Assembly (NCBI RefSeq): GCF_030733205.1
Contig: NZ_JASHJL010000012.1
Coordinates: 1 to 64,000 of the forward strand
Direction of reading: 5' to 3'
Source: Mameliella sp. MMSF_3455
GTDB taxonomy: Bacteria > Pseudomonadota > Alphaproteobacteria > Rhodobacterales > Rhodobacteraceae
Length of the DNA stretch: 64,000 nt
Shown here: piece by piece, positions 36,674-44,642 of the stretch
How positions within the stretch are numbered: position 1 is the stretch's first letter
Layout: each line of letters starts with the position of its first letter
The notes under the pieces: model-generated
Told to the model about the DNA's origin: nothing
What the model saw: the letters and a program-made list of their open reading frames with translations, nothing else
Database searches by the model: none
Program-made: the position numbers and the translations under genes

Positions 36674-36712
36674 GTCCTTTTGGCGGGTCCGGCGCAGTCG
36701 CGGCGGGCCTGC

Positions 36713-37675
36713 CTATCCCTCCATCAGGGTTCTGGCGGTGCGTTCGTCGGTGATGAGGCCGGACAGCCGACCGCTGTTCAGTACGGCGCGGATCGCGCCA
36801 ACCTTGTGCGGCCCGCCCGCCAGCGCGATGATGCGATCCTTGCGGTCCTTTCCGTCGCCCAGCGACGCTGCAATGGTTCGCTTGGTCAGGGGCGTGTCGA
36901 GGATATTGCCCTCGGCATCGAAGAAATGCCCCAGGATTTCACCGCAACCGCCCTCCGCCGATATCGCTTCTATCTCGCTCGACTGGATCAACCCGGCGAC
37001 GACAAGTTGCGCGTCATAGGATGCAGTGCCGACCCCGACGAGCTTGAGAGGTGCCGCCTCGGCCATTTGCAGAACCTCCGATATCCCGCGTTGTGCCAGC
37101 AGAACCGTTCGATCCTCTGCGGAATTGGCGAAGAAGGGCACCGGCATCACGTAGGCCTGCGCCCCGGTCTTTTCGGCCAAAAGGTGCATGACATCGTGGG
37201 GATTGGCGGCGAAGTTTCGCGTGAGGCCCCCCAGAAGAGAGACGAAACGCTGATTTGGCAGAGACATGTGCGGCATGGTCCGGACGGCAGCGGTCAACGT
37301 GCGGCCGTGGCTGAGCGCGATGGTCTGATCCTCGCCATTTTCCAGGCAACGCCGCAGCCAGGAAGCCCCGGCGGCGCCAAGCGCTCGCAGCGGTATGTCC
37401 TCCTCGTCCAGATCGGGCGCGACCTCGCAAGTGGAGAGCCCGTAGCGCAGGCAAAGCGCTTGCTCGAGTTCGAAGCAGTCGATGATGTTGCCTTCGATGC
37501 TGACCTTGACGGCGCCCTCGGCCACCGCGCGGGCGATCAGGCGATGCGCCTTGACCGATTGCACGCCCAGCCGCTTGGCCACTTCGGCCTGCCGCATGCC
37601 GCCGACATAGTGCAGCCATGCGGCGCGGATCGCCAAGGAATGCTCGGCATCGCCCGACATCCGATCTTTCGCCAT
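36713..37675 (-). CDS. eryD: SorC-family erythritol operon regulator EryD-like
   Basis: 320 aa. Start ATG 37675 lies 7 bp after GGAGG. An N-terminal helix-turn-helix (about residues 15-55: MRQAEVAKRLGVQSVKAHRLIARAV) precedes a SorC sugar-phosphate-binding domain (about 66-318) with LGAAG, SHGRTL, MPVPFFANS and GEILGHFFD. EryD represses the ery genes in Brucella and rhizobia. Last gene of the leftward ery operon. Its effector domain is strikingly similar to the C-terminal extension of the ABC ATPase at 44642-46963. Confidence 0.88.
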   Translation of the reverse strand: MAKDRMSGDAEHSLAIRAAWLHYVGGMRQAEVAKRLGVQSVKAHRLIARAVAEGAVKVSIEGNIIDCFELEQALCLRYGLSTCEVAPDLDEEDIPLRALGAAGASWLRRCLENGEDQTIALSHGRTLTAAVRTMPHMSLPNQRFVSLLGGLTRNFAANPHDVMHLLAEKTGAQAYVMPVPFFANSAEDRTVLLAQRGISEVLQMAEAAPLKLVGVGTASYDAQLVVAGLIQSSEIEAISAEGGCGEILGHFFDAEGNILDTPLTKRTIAASLGDGKDRKDRIIALAGGPHKVGAIRAVLNSGRLSGLITDERTARTLMEG

Positions 37676-37699
37676 CTCATGTCCTCCACACTGCGGCGT

Positions 37700-38845
37700 C
37701 TACCGCGCTCGCTCCATGATCCCGGTCAGCGCCTCGGCATCAAGGGGAACGGGGTTGGCTTTCATCGACGATGAGCTGGCTGCCATCCGGGCGGCCTCGG
37801 CCCTATGTTCCCGGTTCACACCCTGGGCGTCGAGACCCGGCAGCCCGGCCCGTCGTGACCATTCCGCCAGCCCGGCAAAGGCCTGCGCGGGCTCTGTGCC
37901 CAGAACCTGGCCCAGGTCATCGCGCAGGGCGGCAAGGCGACGGGCGGCATCGCCTGTCGCGCGGGCCGCGTTTTCTTCAAGCACATGGGGCAGCAGGATG
38001 CCGCAGATCGCGCCGTGTGCGGCGCCGGACAGGCCGCCTAGCGGACCGGCCAGGCCATGCACGGCCCCCAGTCCCGCGTTGGCCAGCGCAAGTCCGCCAA
38101 ACAGGCTGGTCAAGGCGATCTGGTCCCGCGCGTCGGGGTCCTCCTCCTGCATCAGCGTCACCAATGCCGACAGTCCCGAGGAGATCGCGGGGCGGCACAG
38201 GGCATCGGTCATCGGGTTGGCCCGGGTGCAGACATAGGGTTCGATCACCTGCGTCACCGCATCCAGCCCCGAGGCCAGGGTCACGCCGCGCGGGCAGTTG
38301 TCCGTCAGCGAGGGGTCGACAATCGCCATCCAGGGCAACATGCGTGCGTCCCTCAGGCTGACCTTGCGCTGCGCCTCGGGCACGGCGATCACCGCGTTGC
38401 GGGTGACCTCGGCGCCGGTTCCGGCAGTGGTCGGAATGGCGGCAAAGGGCAGGGGAGCGGCGTCCAACGGCAGGCCCCTGCCGACCACCTCCAGGTGATC
38501 CAGCAGCGGACGCGTCGCGGGAACAAGCGCGGCGATGGCCTTGCCCGCGTCGATGACCGCGCCGCCGCCAAGGGCGACGACCATCTGGGCCCCGCCGTCG
38601 CGGGCTGCGGCCACGCCGGCCTTGATCATCGCCAGATCGGGTTCCGCCGAGACACTCAGGCGGTCGACGGAACATCCCTCGGCCTCGAGCGCGGCGCACA
38701 GCCAGTCGGCCCGCGCCGGGGTGCCGCCCTGAACCAGCAGCACGCGCTGTCCGCGGGCGGCCAGGTCGGGCACTGCCCGCCCGGCCTCTCCCCGGCCAAA
38801 GCGGATTTGCGTGGCCGTGGCAAAGGAGAAAGCGGGCAGGGACAT
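37700..38845 (-). CDS. Iron-containing (group III) alcohol dehydrogenase
   Basis: 381 aa. NAD-binding VVALGGGAVIDAGKAIA near residue 90 and the metal-binding histidine region GAVHGLAGPLGGLSGAAHG near 260 mark the iron-dependent alcohol dehydrogenase/maleylacetate reductase family. It starts 3 bp after ribH and precedes eryD. It could interconvert a tetritol or threitol with erythrulose, which would feed the DhaK-DhaL kinase. This substrate is inferred from context only. Confidence 0.85.
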   Translation of the reverse strand: MSLPAFSFATATQIRFGRGEAGRAVPDLAARGQRVLLVQGGTPARADWLCAALEAEGCSVDRLSVSAEPDLAMIKAGVAAARDGGAQMVVALGGGAVIDAGKAIAALVPATRPLLDHLEVVGRGLPLDAAPLPFAAIPTTAGTGAEVTRNAVIAVPEAQRKVSLRDARMLPWMAIVDPSLTDNCPRGVTLASGLDAVTQVIEPYVCTRANPMTDALCRPAISSGLSALVTLMQEEDPDARDQIALTSLFGGLALANAGLGAVHGLAGPLGGLSGAAHGAICGILLPHVLEENAARATGDAARRLAALRDDLGQVLGTEPAQAFAGLAEWSRRAGLPGLDAQGVNREHRAEAARMAASSSSMKANPVPLDAEALTGIMERAR

Positions 38846-38848
38846 GGC

Positions 38849-39286
38849 TCAGACCTCCAGCTTGGCAATCATCAGGACCGCATCCGCCGCCTCGGCGCCC
38901 TTCTTGACGAAGTGGTCGCGGAAGAAGCCGACATGTTCCTCGGTCGGTTGGAAGTGATGCGGTGTCAGCGAGACCGAGAAGGTCGGGACGCCGGTTTCAA
39001 GCTGCGCCTGCATCAACCCGTCAACCACGGCCTGGGCGACGAAGTCATGGCGGTAGATCCCGCCATCGACCACGAGCGCGGCGCAGACAACGGCGTCGTA
39101 CTTGTCGCTCTGCCCCAGCTTCTTGGCCAGGAGCGGCATCTCGAAGGCGCCGGGCACGTCAAAGGGCGTGACCTCGGCGGACGCGCCGGCCTCGGCGATC
39201 CGTTTTTCGAACCCGACCAGCGCATTGTCGACGATATCGGCGTGCCAGCGGGCCTTGATGAAGGCGATTTTCAATGTTTCAGACAT
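38849..39286 (-). CDS. ribH: 6,7-dimethyl-8-ribityllumazine synthase, type II (RibH2)
   Basis: 145 aa. Penultimate step of riboflavin synthesis. The AFIKARWHADIVD start, with Trp in the substrate pocket position, GAFEMPLLAKKLG near residue 46 and the VSLTPHHFQ stretch match the RibH2 type seen in Brucella and rhizobia. An FMN riboswitch and a ribosome-site-sequestering hairpin precede it. It sits inside the ery operon, whose EryB is a flavoprotein, so flavin supply and polyol oxidation may be linked. Confidence 0.92.
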   Translation of the reverse strand: MSETLKIAFIKARWHADIVDNALVGFEKRIAEAGASAEVTPFDVPGAFEMPLLAKKLGQSDKYDAVVCAALVVDGGIYRHDFVAQAVVDGLMQAQLETGVPTFSVSLTPHHFQPTEEHVGFFRDHFVKKGAEAADAVLMIAKLEV

Positions 39287-39318
39287 GGAACCATCCTTTG
39301 CGTTTCACAAATGGTCCC
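39287..39318 (-). promoter_or_regulatory. Hairpin sequestering the ribH ribosome site
   Basis: On the minus strand GGGACCAT and ATGGTTCC pair over 8 bp (one G-U) around a loop containing the AAAGG ribosome site, ending right at the ribH ATG. This is a plausible translational expression platform for the FMN riboswitch. Confidence 0.6.
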
Positions 39319-39360
39319 AAGGCGATGCCATCCGCGCAGGCCGGACGGCCCGTCGGCTGG

Positions 39361-39487
39361 TTCTCTTTCATCCGGACTGTTACCGTCGGCCCCGGAATTT
39401 CACCGGTGTCTGCTGGACCCTTCCGGATTTCGCCGAAAGGCGCTCGCGGGCTATCACCGCCGGTGGGGAATTGCACCCCGCCCTGAG
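39361..39487 (-). ncRNA. FMN riboswitch (RFN element)
   Basis: The minus strand reads the canonical RFN blocks in order: CAGGGCGGGGTGCAATTCC, CCACCGGCGGT, AGCCCGCGAGCG, a variable hairpin, CAGCAGA, CCGGTGAAATTCCGG, GCCGACGGT and AGTCCGGATGAAAGAGA. It lies 75 bp upstream of ribH. High FMN should shut off ribH and possibly reduce expression of the downstream dehydrogenase and eryD. Confidence 0.96.
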
Positions 39488-39564
39488 AACGCGGCAAGGT
39501 TTGGCGCCAAGCGGCGGAAAAGGCAAGCGCCTTTGCGACAGGTTCGCGATATCGGCGACCCCGA

Positions 39565-40497
39565 TCAGACATTCAGGTCATTCACCCCGCTGTCGATATG
39601 TGGCGCCCAAAAGGCCACGCTTTCGGCAATCTGGGGGATCACCTGGCGGTCGTTCGGCTCGCGTTCCTTGAAGGACAGTTCAAGGCAGATCTCGTTGTCC
39701 ACGGCGCCGCCTTCGGCAAGGGCCTTGAGCAGCGGGTCGGGCTGAATCGCCCCTTTCGCGTTGAATTCGGAGGTAAAGGGGCGGTGGCCGGACTTGTCCA
39801 TCATCGACTGCTTGATGTGGATGATCGGGCTGACCTTCGGCACCGCGCGTGCCCAGGCGTAGGGATCTGTGTCATCCGGATTGGGCGAGGTCACGTCGCC
39901 GTGGTCGATGTCGGCCATCATCCACATCGGGACAGCCATGTTCGCCGCACTCAGTCGGTCCTGCAGCTTGATGCATTCTGCGATGGTCTCGCCGAATTCG
40001 CGGCCAACGCTCATCGGCTCCCAGAAGACGTAGTCCAGACCGGCGGCCTTCGCGTGCTCCGCCACCTCGGCCCAGCAGTCGATGGCGATCTGCAACAGCT
40101 CTTCGCGCCGGGCGGGGTCGTCGTAGTCCCGAAAGGTGAAGATCGCGAATTGTGTCCCGACAGAGGTGCCGCCCAGATCACCGATGATGTCGGCAAATGT
40201 CTTGAACCAGTCGACGTAGTAGCGCCGCACGTCGCGGTCGGGATGGCCAAAATGGTTGAGCCGTCCGTAAGGGCCGGTCATGCCGCTGGTCACGCGGGCG
40301 CCGGTGCGCGTCAGTGCGGCGCCCATCTGCCGGGTCAGCCGCCGGATCACCGGCGCGGGCCAGCCGGGATTGATGAATTCATGCGTCAGCTGGATGTCGC
40401 GGATCCGGATGTCGCGCGCGATGGCGTCGATCAGGTCGTCCGGCTCGGCAAAGCGGTTCACCAGCGGGTTGGTGTTCAGCGAAAGGGTCAGCGCCAT
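39565..40497 (-). CDS. eryC: L-3-tetrulose-4-phosphate racemase EryC (xylose isomerase-like)
   Basis: 310 aa TIM barrel of the sugar-phosphate isomerase/epimerase family. VFWEPMSVGREFGE (about residue 158), MMADIDHGDV (about 188) and the HIKQS segment supply the metal ligands expected for this fold. In Brucella EryC converts L- to D-3-tetrulose-4-phosphate; older annotation called it a dehydrogenase, which this fold contradicts. It starts 1 bp after the eryB stop. Confidence 0.88.
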   Translation of the reverse strand: MALTLSLNTNPLVNRFAEPDDLIDAIARDIRIRDIQLTHEFINPGWPAPVIRRLTRQMGAALTRTGARVTSGMTGPYGRLNHFGHPDRDVRRYYVDWFKTFADIIGDLGGTSVGTQFAIFTFRDYDDPARREELLQIAIDCWAEVAEHAKAAGLDYVFWEPMSVGREFGETIAECIKLQDRLSAANMAVPMWMMADIDHGDVTSPNPDDTDPYAWARAVPKVSPIIHIKQSMMDKSGHRPFTSEFNAKGAIQPDPLLKALAEGGAVDNEICLELSFKEREPNDRQVIPQIAESVAFWAPHIDSGVNDLNV

Positions 40498-40498
40498 G

Positions 40499-42007
40499 TC
40501 ACGCGGCCTCCTGCCGGGCATCGAACCACTTGGCAAAGGCCGCTTGTTCCGCCTCGGTCATGTGCAGGCGGTGTTTTGTCCGCCGCCACAGGATGTCCTC
40601 GGCGGTCTGCGCCCATTCGTGGTTCACCAGATAAGTCACCTCGGCCTCGTAGAGTTGGCCGCCAAAGTGCCGCCCCAGCCCCTCCAGCGAGGTCGCATCG
40701 CCCGCGATCTGGCGCACCCGGCTGCCGTAGCAGCGCCCGTAGTGACGGCGCAATTCGCGCGGCATCCAGGGGTATTCCTGTTTCATCGTGTTGCGGAACA
40801 GCTCGTAGTCGGCGCCCTGAAGATCGCCGCCGGGCAGGGGGGCGTTTTCGGTCCAGTCCTTGCCCATCTTGGGAAAGAACTTCTCGATCTTGTGCATCCC
40901 GCGCTCCGCCAGCTCGCGGAAGGTGGTGATCTTGCCGCCAAAGATGTTCAGCAGGGGCGCGCCGCCGGTCTCGTCCACGTCAAAGACATAGTCGCGCGTC
41001 ACGGCCGAGGGGTTGCCCTGTCCATCGTCGAACAGCGGCCGCACCCCGGAAAAGGTGGTTTCGACGTCGTCGCGGGTCAGCTCTTCCTTGAAGTAGCGGT
41101 TCACCGCGTCGATCAGGTACTGCACCTCGCTCTCGTCGGCGGTCACATCTTCGGCGCGGCCATCGTAGGCGATGTCGGTGGTGCCGATCAGCGCCTTGTC
41201 GCGCTCGTAAGGGTTGATGAAGATCACGCGCTTGTCGTGGTTCTGGACCAGGTAGGCATTCTCTCCTTTCCAGAACTTTGGCACGATGATGTGGCTGCCC
41301 TTGACCAGCCGCACGTTGCGCGCGCTGTTCGATCCGGCCACACGGGTCACCACGTCCGTCACCCAGGGTCCGGCGGCATTGACCAGCAGCTTGGCCTCGA
41401 ATTCCCGTGTCTCGCCGGTGACGGAGTTTTTCGTCGTCACCCGCCAGGCGCCGTTTTCGCGCCGCGCCGAGATACAGGGAGAGCGTGTCAGTACCTCGGC
41501 CCCGCGCTCCGCCGCATCGACCGCGTTCAAAACCACGAGCCGCGCGTCATCGACCCAGCAGTCCGAGTATTCGAAGCCGCGCGTGTACTTGTCCTTGATC
41601 GCCGCACCTTCGGGGTCGCGACGCAAGTCCAGCGTCCGGGTGCCCGGGAGTTTCTTGCGCCCGCCCAGATGATCGTAAAGAAACAGACCCAGCCGGACCA
41701 GCCAGGCCGGCCGGTCCTGGGGACTGTGCGGCAGGACAAAGCGCATCGGCCAGATGATATGCGGCGCATTTTTCATCAGCACTTCGCGTTCGATCAGTGC
41801 CTCGCGCACCAGCCGGAACTCGTAGTATTCAAGGTAGCGCAACCCACCGTGGACCAGTTTGCCGGACCGGGACGAGGTGCCCTCGGCCAGGTCGTCCTTT
41901 TCACAGAGCACGACGCTCAGGCCCCGGCCGGCGGCGTCGCGGGCAATGCCCGCGCCGTTGATACCGCCGCCGATCACGAAGAGGTCGACCTTGGACATAT
42001 CAGTCAT
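40499..42007 (-). CDS. eryB: L-erythritol-4-phosphate dehydrogenase EryB (FAD)
   Basis: 502 aa GlpD-family flavoprotein. The N-terminal FAD motif is VIGGGINGAGIARDAAG, SGKLVHGGLRYLEYYEFRLV follows near residue 50, LIGTTDIAYDG near 278 and FGGKITTFRELAERG near 350. It oxidises erythritol phosphate to L-3-tetrulose-4-phosphate with quinone as acceptor at the membrane. Start 42007 lies 8 bp after AAGGAG. Between eryA and eryC with 1-4 bp gaps, the standard ery order. Confidence 0.9.
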   Translation of the reverse strand: MTDMSKVDLFVIGGGINGAGIARDAAGRGLSVVLCEKDDLAEGTSSRSGKLVHGGLRYLEYYEFRLVREALIEREVLMKNAPHIIWPMRFVLPHSPQDRPAWLVRLGLFLYDHLGGRKKLPGTRTLDLRRDPEGAAIKDKYTRGFEYSDCWVDDARLVVLNAVDAAERGAEVLTRSPCISARRENGAWRVTTKNSVTGETREFEAKLLVNAAGPWVTDVVTRVAGSNSARNVRLVKGSHIIVPKFWKGENAYLVQNHDKRVIFINPYERDKALIGTTDIAYDGRAEDVTADESEVQYLIDAVNRYFKEELTRDDVETTFSGVRPLFDDGQGNPSAVTRDYVFDVDETGGAPLLNIFGGKITTFRELAERGMHKIEKFFPKMGKDWTENAPLPGGDLQGADYELFRNTMKQEYPWMPRELRRHYGRCYGSRVRQIAGDATSLEGLGRHFGGQLYEAEVTYLVNHEWAQTAEDILWRRTKHRLHMTEAEQAAFAKWFDARQEAA

Positions 42008-42010
42008 CTC

Positions 42011-43579
42011 TCAAGCTCCTTCAGCCGCACGCGCCGCGGCCAGCCCGTCCCAAACGGGGGCAAGGCCGTCGCGTGCCTGGCGATAGGTGGTGAACAGGGT
42101 GTCGTAGACGGGCACGAGGCCCGGATCGGGCGCCTCGGAGCCGCCCAGCAGGGGGGTTGTCCATTGCGCGATGCAGGCGTCCATGTCGGCATAGGCGCCG
42201 ATCGCCACGGCAGCCATCATCGCACAGCCCGCGGCGCCAGCTTCCTCGCGGGCAGAGACGCGGACGGGCGTGTTCAACGAGGCCGCCAGGACACGGCGCA
42301 GGGCGGCAGATCGTGCCGCGCCGCCGGTCAGGCGTAGTTCGCTGGGCATCTCGCCCATCGCGGCATAGCAATCCCGCGCGGCCATCCCGAGCCCCTCGAC
42401 GACGGCGCGGATCACGTCCGGAAACCTGTGTGCGGCGTTGAGCCCGACAAGGCTTGCCCGCGCATCGGCATTGACGAAGGGGCCGCGCTCTCCGGCCTCG
42501 GAGATATAGGGGTGATAGACCAGCGCGCCTGGGCGCGACCTGTCCATCCAGCCGTCAATTCGGGCGACAAGATCGGCATGTGTCGGCTTTTCGCCGAACT
42601 CGCCGATCAGGTCTTCGGCCAGGGCCAGCGCCCAGTCGATGTTCAGCGTTGCGGCCATGTTGGTCTGCACCTGTGTCACCATGTCGGGCACCGGAAGACA
42701 GATCACATACCCGGTGCCTTCGGCGTTCAGGTGCACCTGGTCCGAGTTCACGGCGCGCATGTGCACGCCGGTGGACCCGACCGTGGAGCAGGCCGCGCCT
42801 GCGTCGCCCGTGTGCACACCCGCGCCAAGTGCGGTCATGACCATATCGACATAGCCCAGCGAAACCGGCGTTCCGGCCAGCAGCCCCGTGGCCTCTGCCG
42901 CCTCGGGGGTCAGCGGGCGGGTTTCCTGCGCGCCGTCGATGATCTCTGGCAGAAGATGGCGGTACGCCTGCAGCCCGAGGGCAGAAATCACCGTGTCGCT
43001 GTAGCGCCGGTTGCGGAAGTCCCCGAAGGTAAAGCTTGCTTCCGAAGGGTCGGTCGCGCGCACGCCGGTCAGGTTGAGGAACAGCCAGTCCTTGCAGTGC
43101 AGGGCCACCTCGGCCCGGTCCAGCAGCTCAGGGCAGGTCGCAGCCATATGCGCAAGCTGGCTGCCCTGCTGACAGGTGTTAAGCCCGGTTCCCGTCGCCT
43201 CGAACCGCGCGCGTTCGTCTGTACTTGCTGACAGCCGCCGGACCGTGGGCGCGGCCCGCGCGTCCAGCCAGAGCCAGGCGTCAGTCACTGCTGCGTTGCC
43301 CTTGCCTGCCAGCCAGGTGCCGTCACCCTGGCCGGTCAGGGCGAGTGCGGCGGTTCGCGGTGCCAACCCGGGCATCTTTTCGGCCAGGCCACGAAGGGCG
43401 GCGGCACAATCGGCCCATGTCTGAGGCAGGGACTGGGTCGCAGAGCCATCGGCGCCCATTGTGTACCTGTTGCGCACCGATGAGGCGGCCAGTTGGCGCC
43501 CTGCAAGATCGAAGGCGACGGCCTTGATCACGGAGGTGCCCGCATCGACGCCGATGATCACGTCAGACGAATCGGACAT
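42011..43579 (-). CDS. eryA: Erythritol kinase EryA (FGGY family)
   Basis: 522 aa from MSDSSDVIIGVDAGTSVIKAV, six bases after GGGAGG. FGGY kinase with ALTGQGDGTW near residue 87, a TDPSEASFTFGDFRNRRY stretch (about 182), and C-terminal LRLTGGAARSAALRRVLAA. It phosphorylates erythritol to L-erythritol-4-phosphate. First gene of the leftward operon eryA-eryB-eryC-ribH-adh-eryD and divergent from the importer operon. Confidence 0.9.
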   Translation of the reverse strand: MSDSSDVIIGVDAGTSVIKAVAFDLAGRQLAASSVRNRYTMGADGSATQSLPQTWADCAAALRGLAEKMPGLAPRTAALALTGQGDGTWLAGKGNAAVTDAWLWLDARAAPTVRRLSASTDERARFEATGTGLNTCQQGSQLAHMAATCPELLDRAEVALHCKDWLFLNLTGVRATDPSEASFTFGDFRNRRYSDTVISALGLQAYRHLLPEIIDGAQETRPLTPEAAEATGLLAGTPVSLGYVDMVMTALGAGVHTGDAGAACSTVGSTGVHMRAVNSDQVHLNAEGTGYVICLPVPDMVTQVQTNMAATLNIDWALALAEDLIGEFGEKPTHADLVARIDGWMDRSRPGALVYHPYISEAGERGPFVNADARASLVGLNAAHRFPDVIRAVVEGLGMAARDCYAAMGEMPSELRLTGGAARSAALRRVLAASLNTPVRVSAREEAGAAGCAMMAAVAIGAYADMDACIAQWTTPLLGGSEAPDPGLVPVYDTLFTTYRQARDGLAPVWDGLAAARAAEGA

Positions 43580-43988
43580 CACCGCCTCCCTTTTCACGTT
43601 CGGTCACCTCGGCCTCCCCCTTGTGACACTTGTATTTTTCTGCCCTCGGGGCAGCCATGCGCCGCGCGTTTTCAGGGCGGTCTGACGCCCGTCCGCACTC
43701 CGCCCGGTTGCAATTGGTGTAACACAAAGAATCACGACGCAGTGATTTTTTTTGCAGACAACGTAATTTTTTTCACTTATGGTTGGTTCAAACGGTCGCA
43801 GTGGTTTCACGGCGACGAATCGTCGGCCCATCCAGGGAATTGAGGAGTTCCGGGCACGGCGAAAGGGGAGGAGCGAAGCAACTTCAATTGGTTGCAGTTC
43901 CCTTTACAGACAGGTTTCTGTCGTTTGGCAGGAAGAAACGGAACCGCCCGGTCCGCCGGGCAGAATCGCAAGAGGGGGCACGCCTGAC
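43580..43988. promoter_or_regulatory. Divergent eryA / importer control region
   Basis: 409 bp without a gene. A/T-rich core at about 43710-43790. It holds TTGGTGTAACACAA (imperfect palindrome, 43714-43727) and the palindrome AATCAC-N6-GTGATT (43730-43747) followed by a T-run. The composite GTAACA-N6-ATCAC (43719-43735) matches the one in the DeoR/tkt promoter region. Likely operator(s) for EryD or the DeoR protein. Confidence 0.6.
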
Positions 43989-44642
43989 ATGGCTACCACC
44001 GGCACAGCATCTGCCAGCGCCAGCAAGGCCAAGCGCAGGAATGTAATCATCGCGATCGCAGGGGTTGTGTTGCTGGGCGCGATCGCGCTCGACACCAAGG
44101 TCGTGGCCATCGGAGGCGAGGAAGACCTGAGACAGCAGGCCTTTGACCCGGATCGCTTTGGCGTCGACGAGTTTCCCCGAATCCGCGAGTTCGTGATGGA
44201 CCGTGCCCCCGAGGCGGCCGATCTTGCCCGCGAACTGGCCGAGGACAAGGCGGCGGCAACGGCGGCCTACGGCACGATGGCGGGGGCTTTTCCGGTCATG
44301 ACGGTGAAATTCACCGGCACCGTGGGCGAAGGGAAATCCGGCATCTTCAACATCGACGTGCCGGACATGCCGGAGGGGACAGGGATCCGCGTTCAGACCG
44401 GCCCGGCGATCAACGGGACTGAACTGCGGGACATCGTCGGCGACATCGAATTCGGCGCTTTCAAGAACCAGATCGAGTACCAGGACGCGGGGGCGGGCAT
44501 CAACCGGGCGATGTCGGCGGATGTGCTGGCCGATCTCGACCGCGACAGCCTGCAGGGCAAGACCATCTCGGTTACCGGTGCCTTCACCATGATCAACCCG
44601 AAGAACTGGCTGGTCACGCCAGTCGCGCTTGAGGTGCAGTGA
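43989..44642 (+). CDS. DUF2291-family exported/membrane-anchored protein
   Basis: 217 aa. A single hydrophobic segment (about residues 18-36) after a basic start anchors or exports it. The rest matches DUF2291 proteins (FDPDRFGVDEFPRI and the C-terminal MINPKNWLVTPVALEVQ), which travel with ribose-type ABC importers for polyols. It may be an accessory envelope component. It leads the importer operon and overlaps the ATPase start (TGATG). Confidence 0.8.
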   Translation: MATTGTASASASKAKRRNVIIAIAGVVLLGAIALDTKVVAIGGEEDLRQQAFDPDRFGVDEFPRIREFVMDRAPEAADLARELAEDKAAATAAYGTMAGAFPVMTVKFTGTVGEGKSGIFNIDVPDMPEGTGIRVQTGPAINGTELRDIVGDIEFGAFKNQIEYQDAGAGINRAMSADVLADLDRDSLQGKTISVTGAFTMINPKNWLVTPVALEVQ

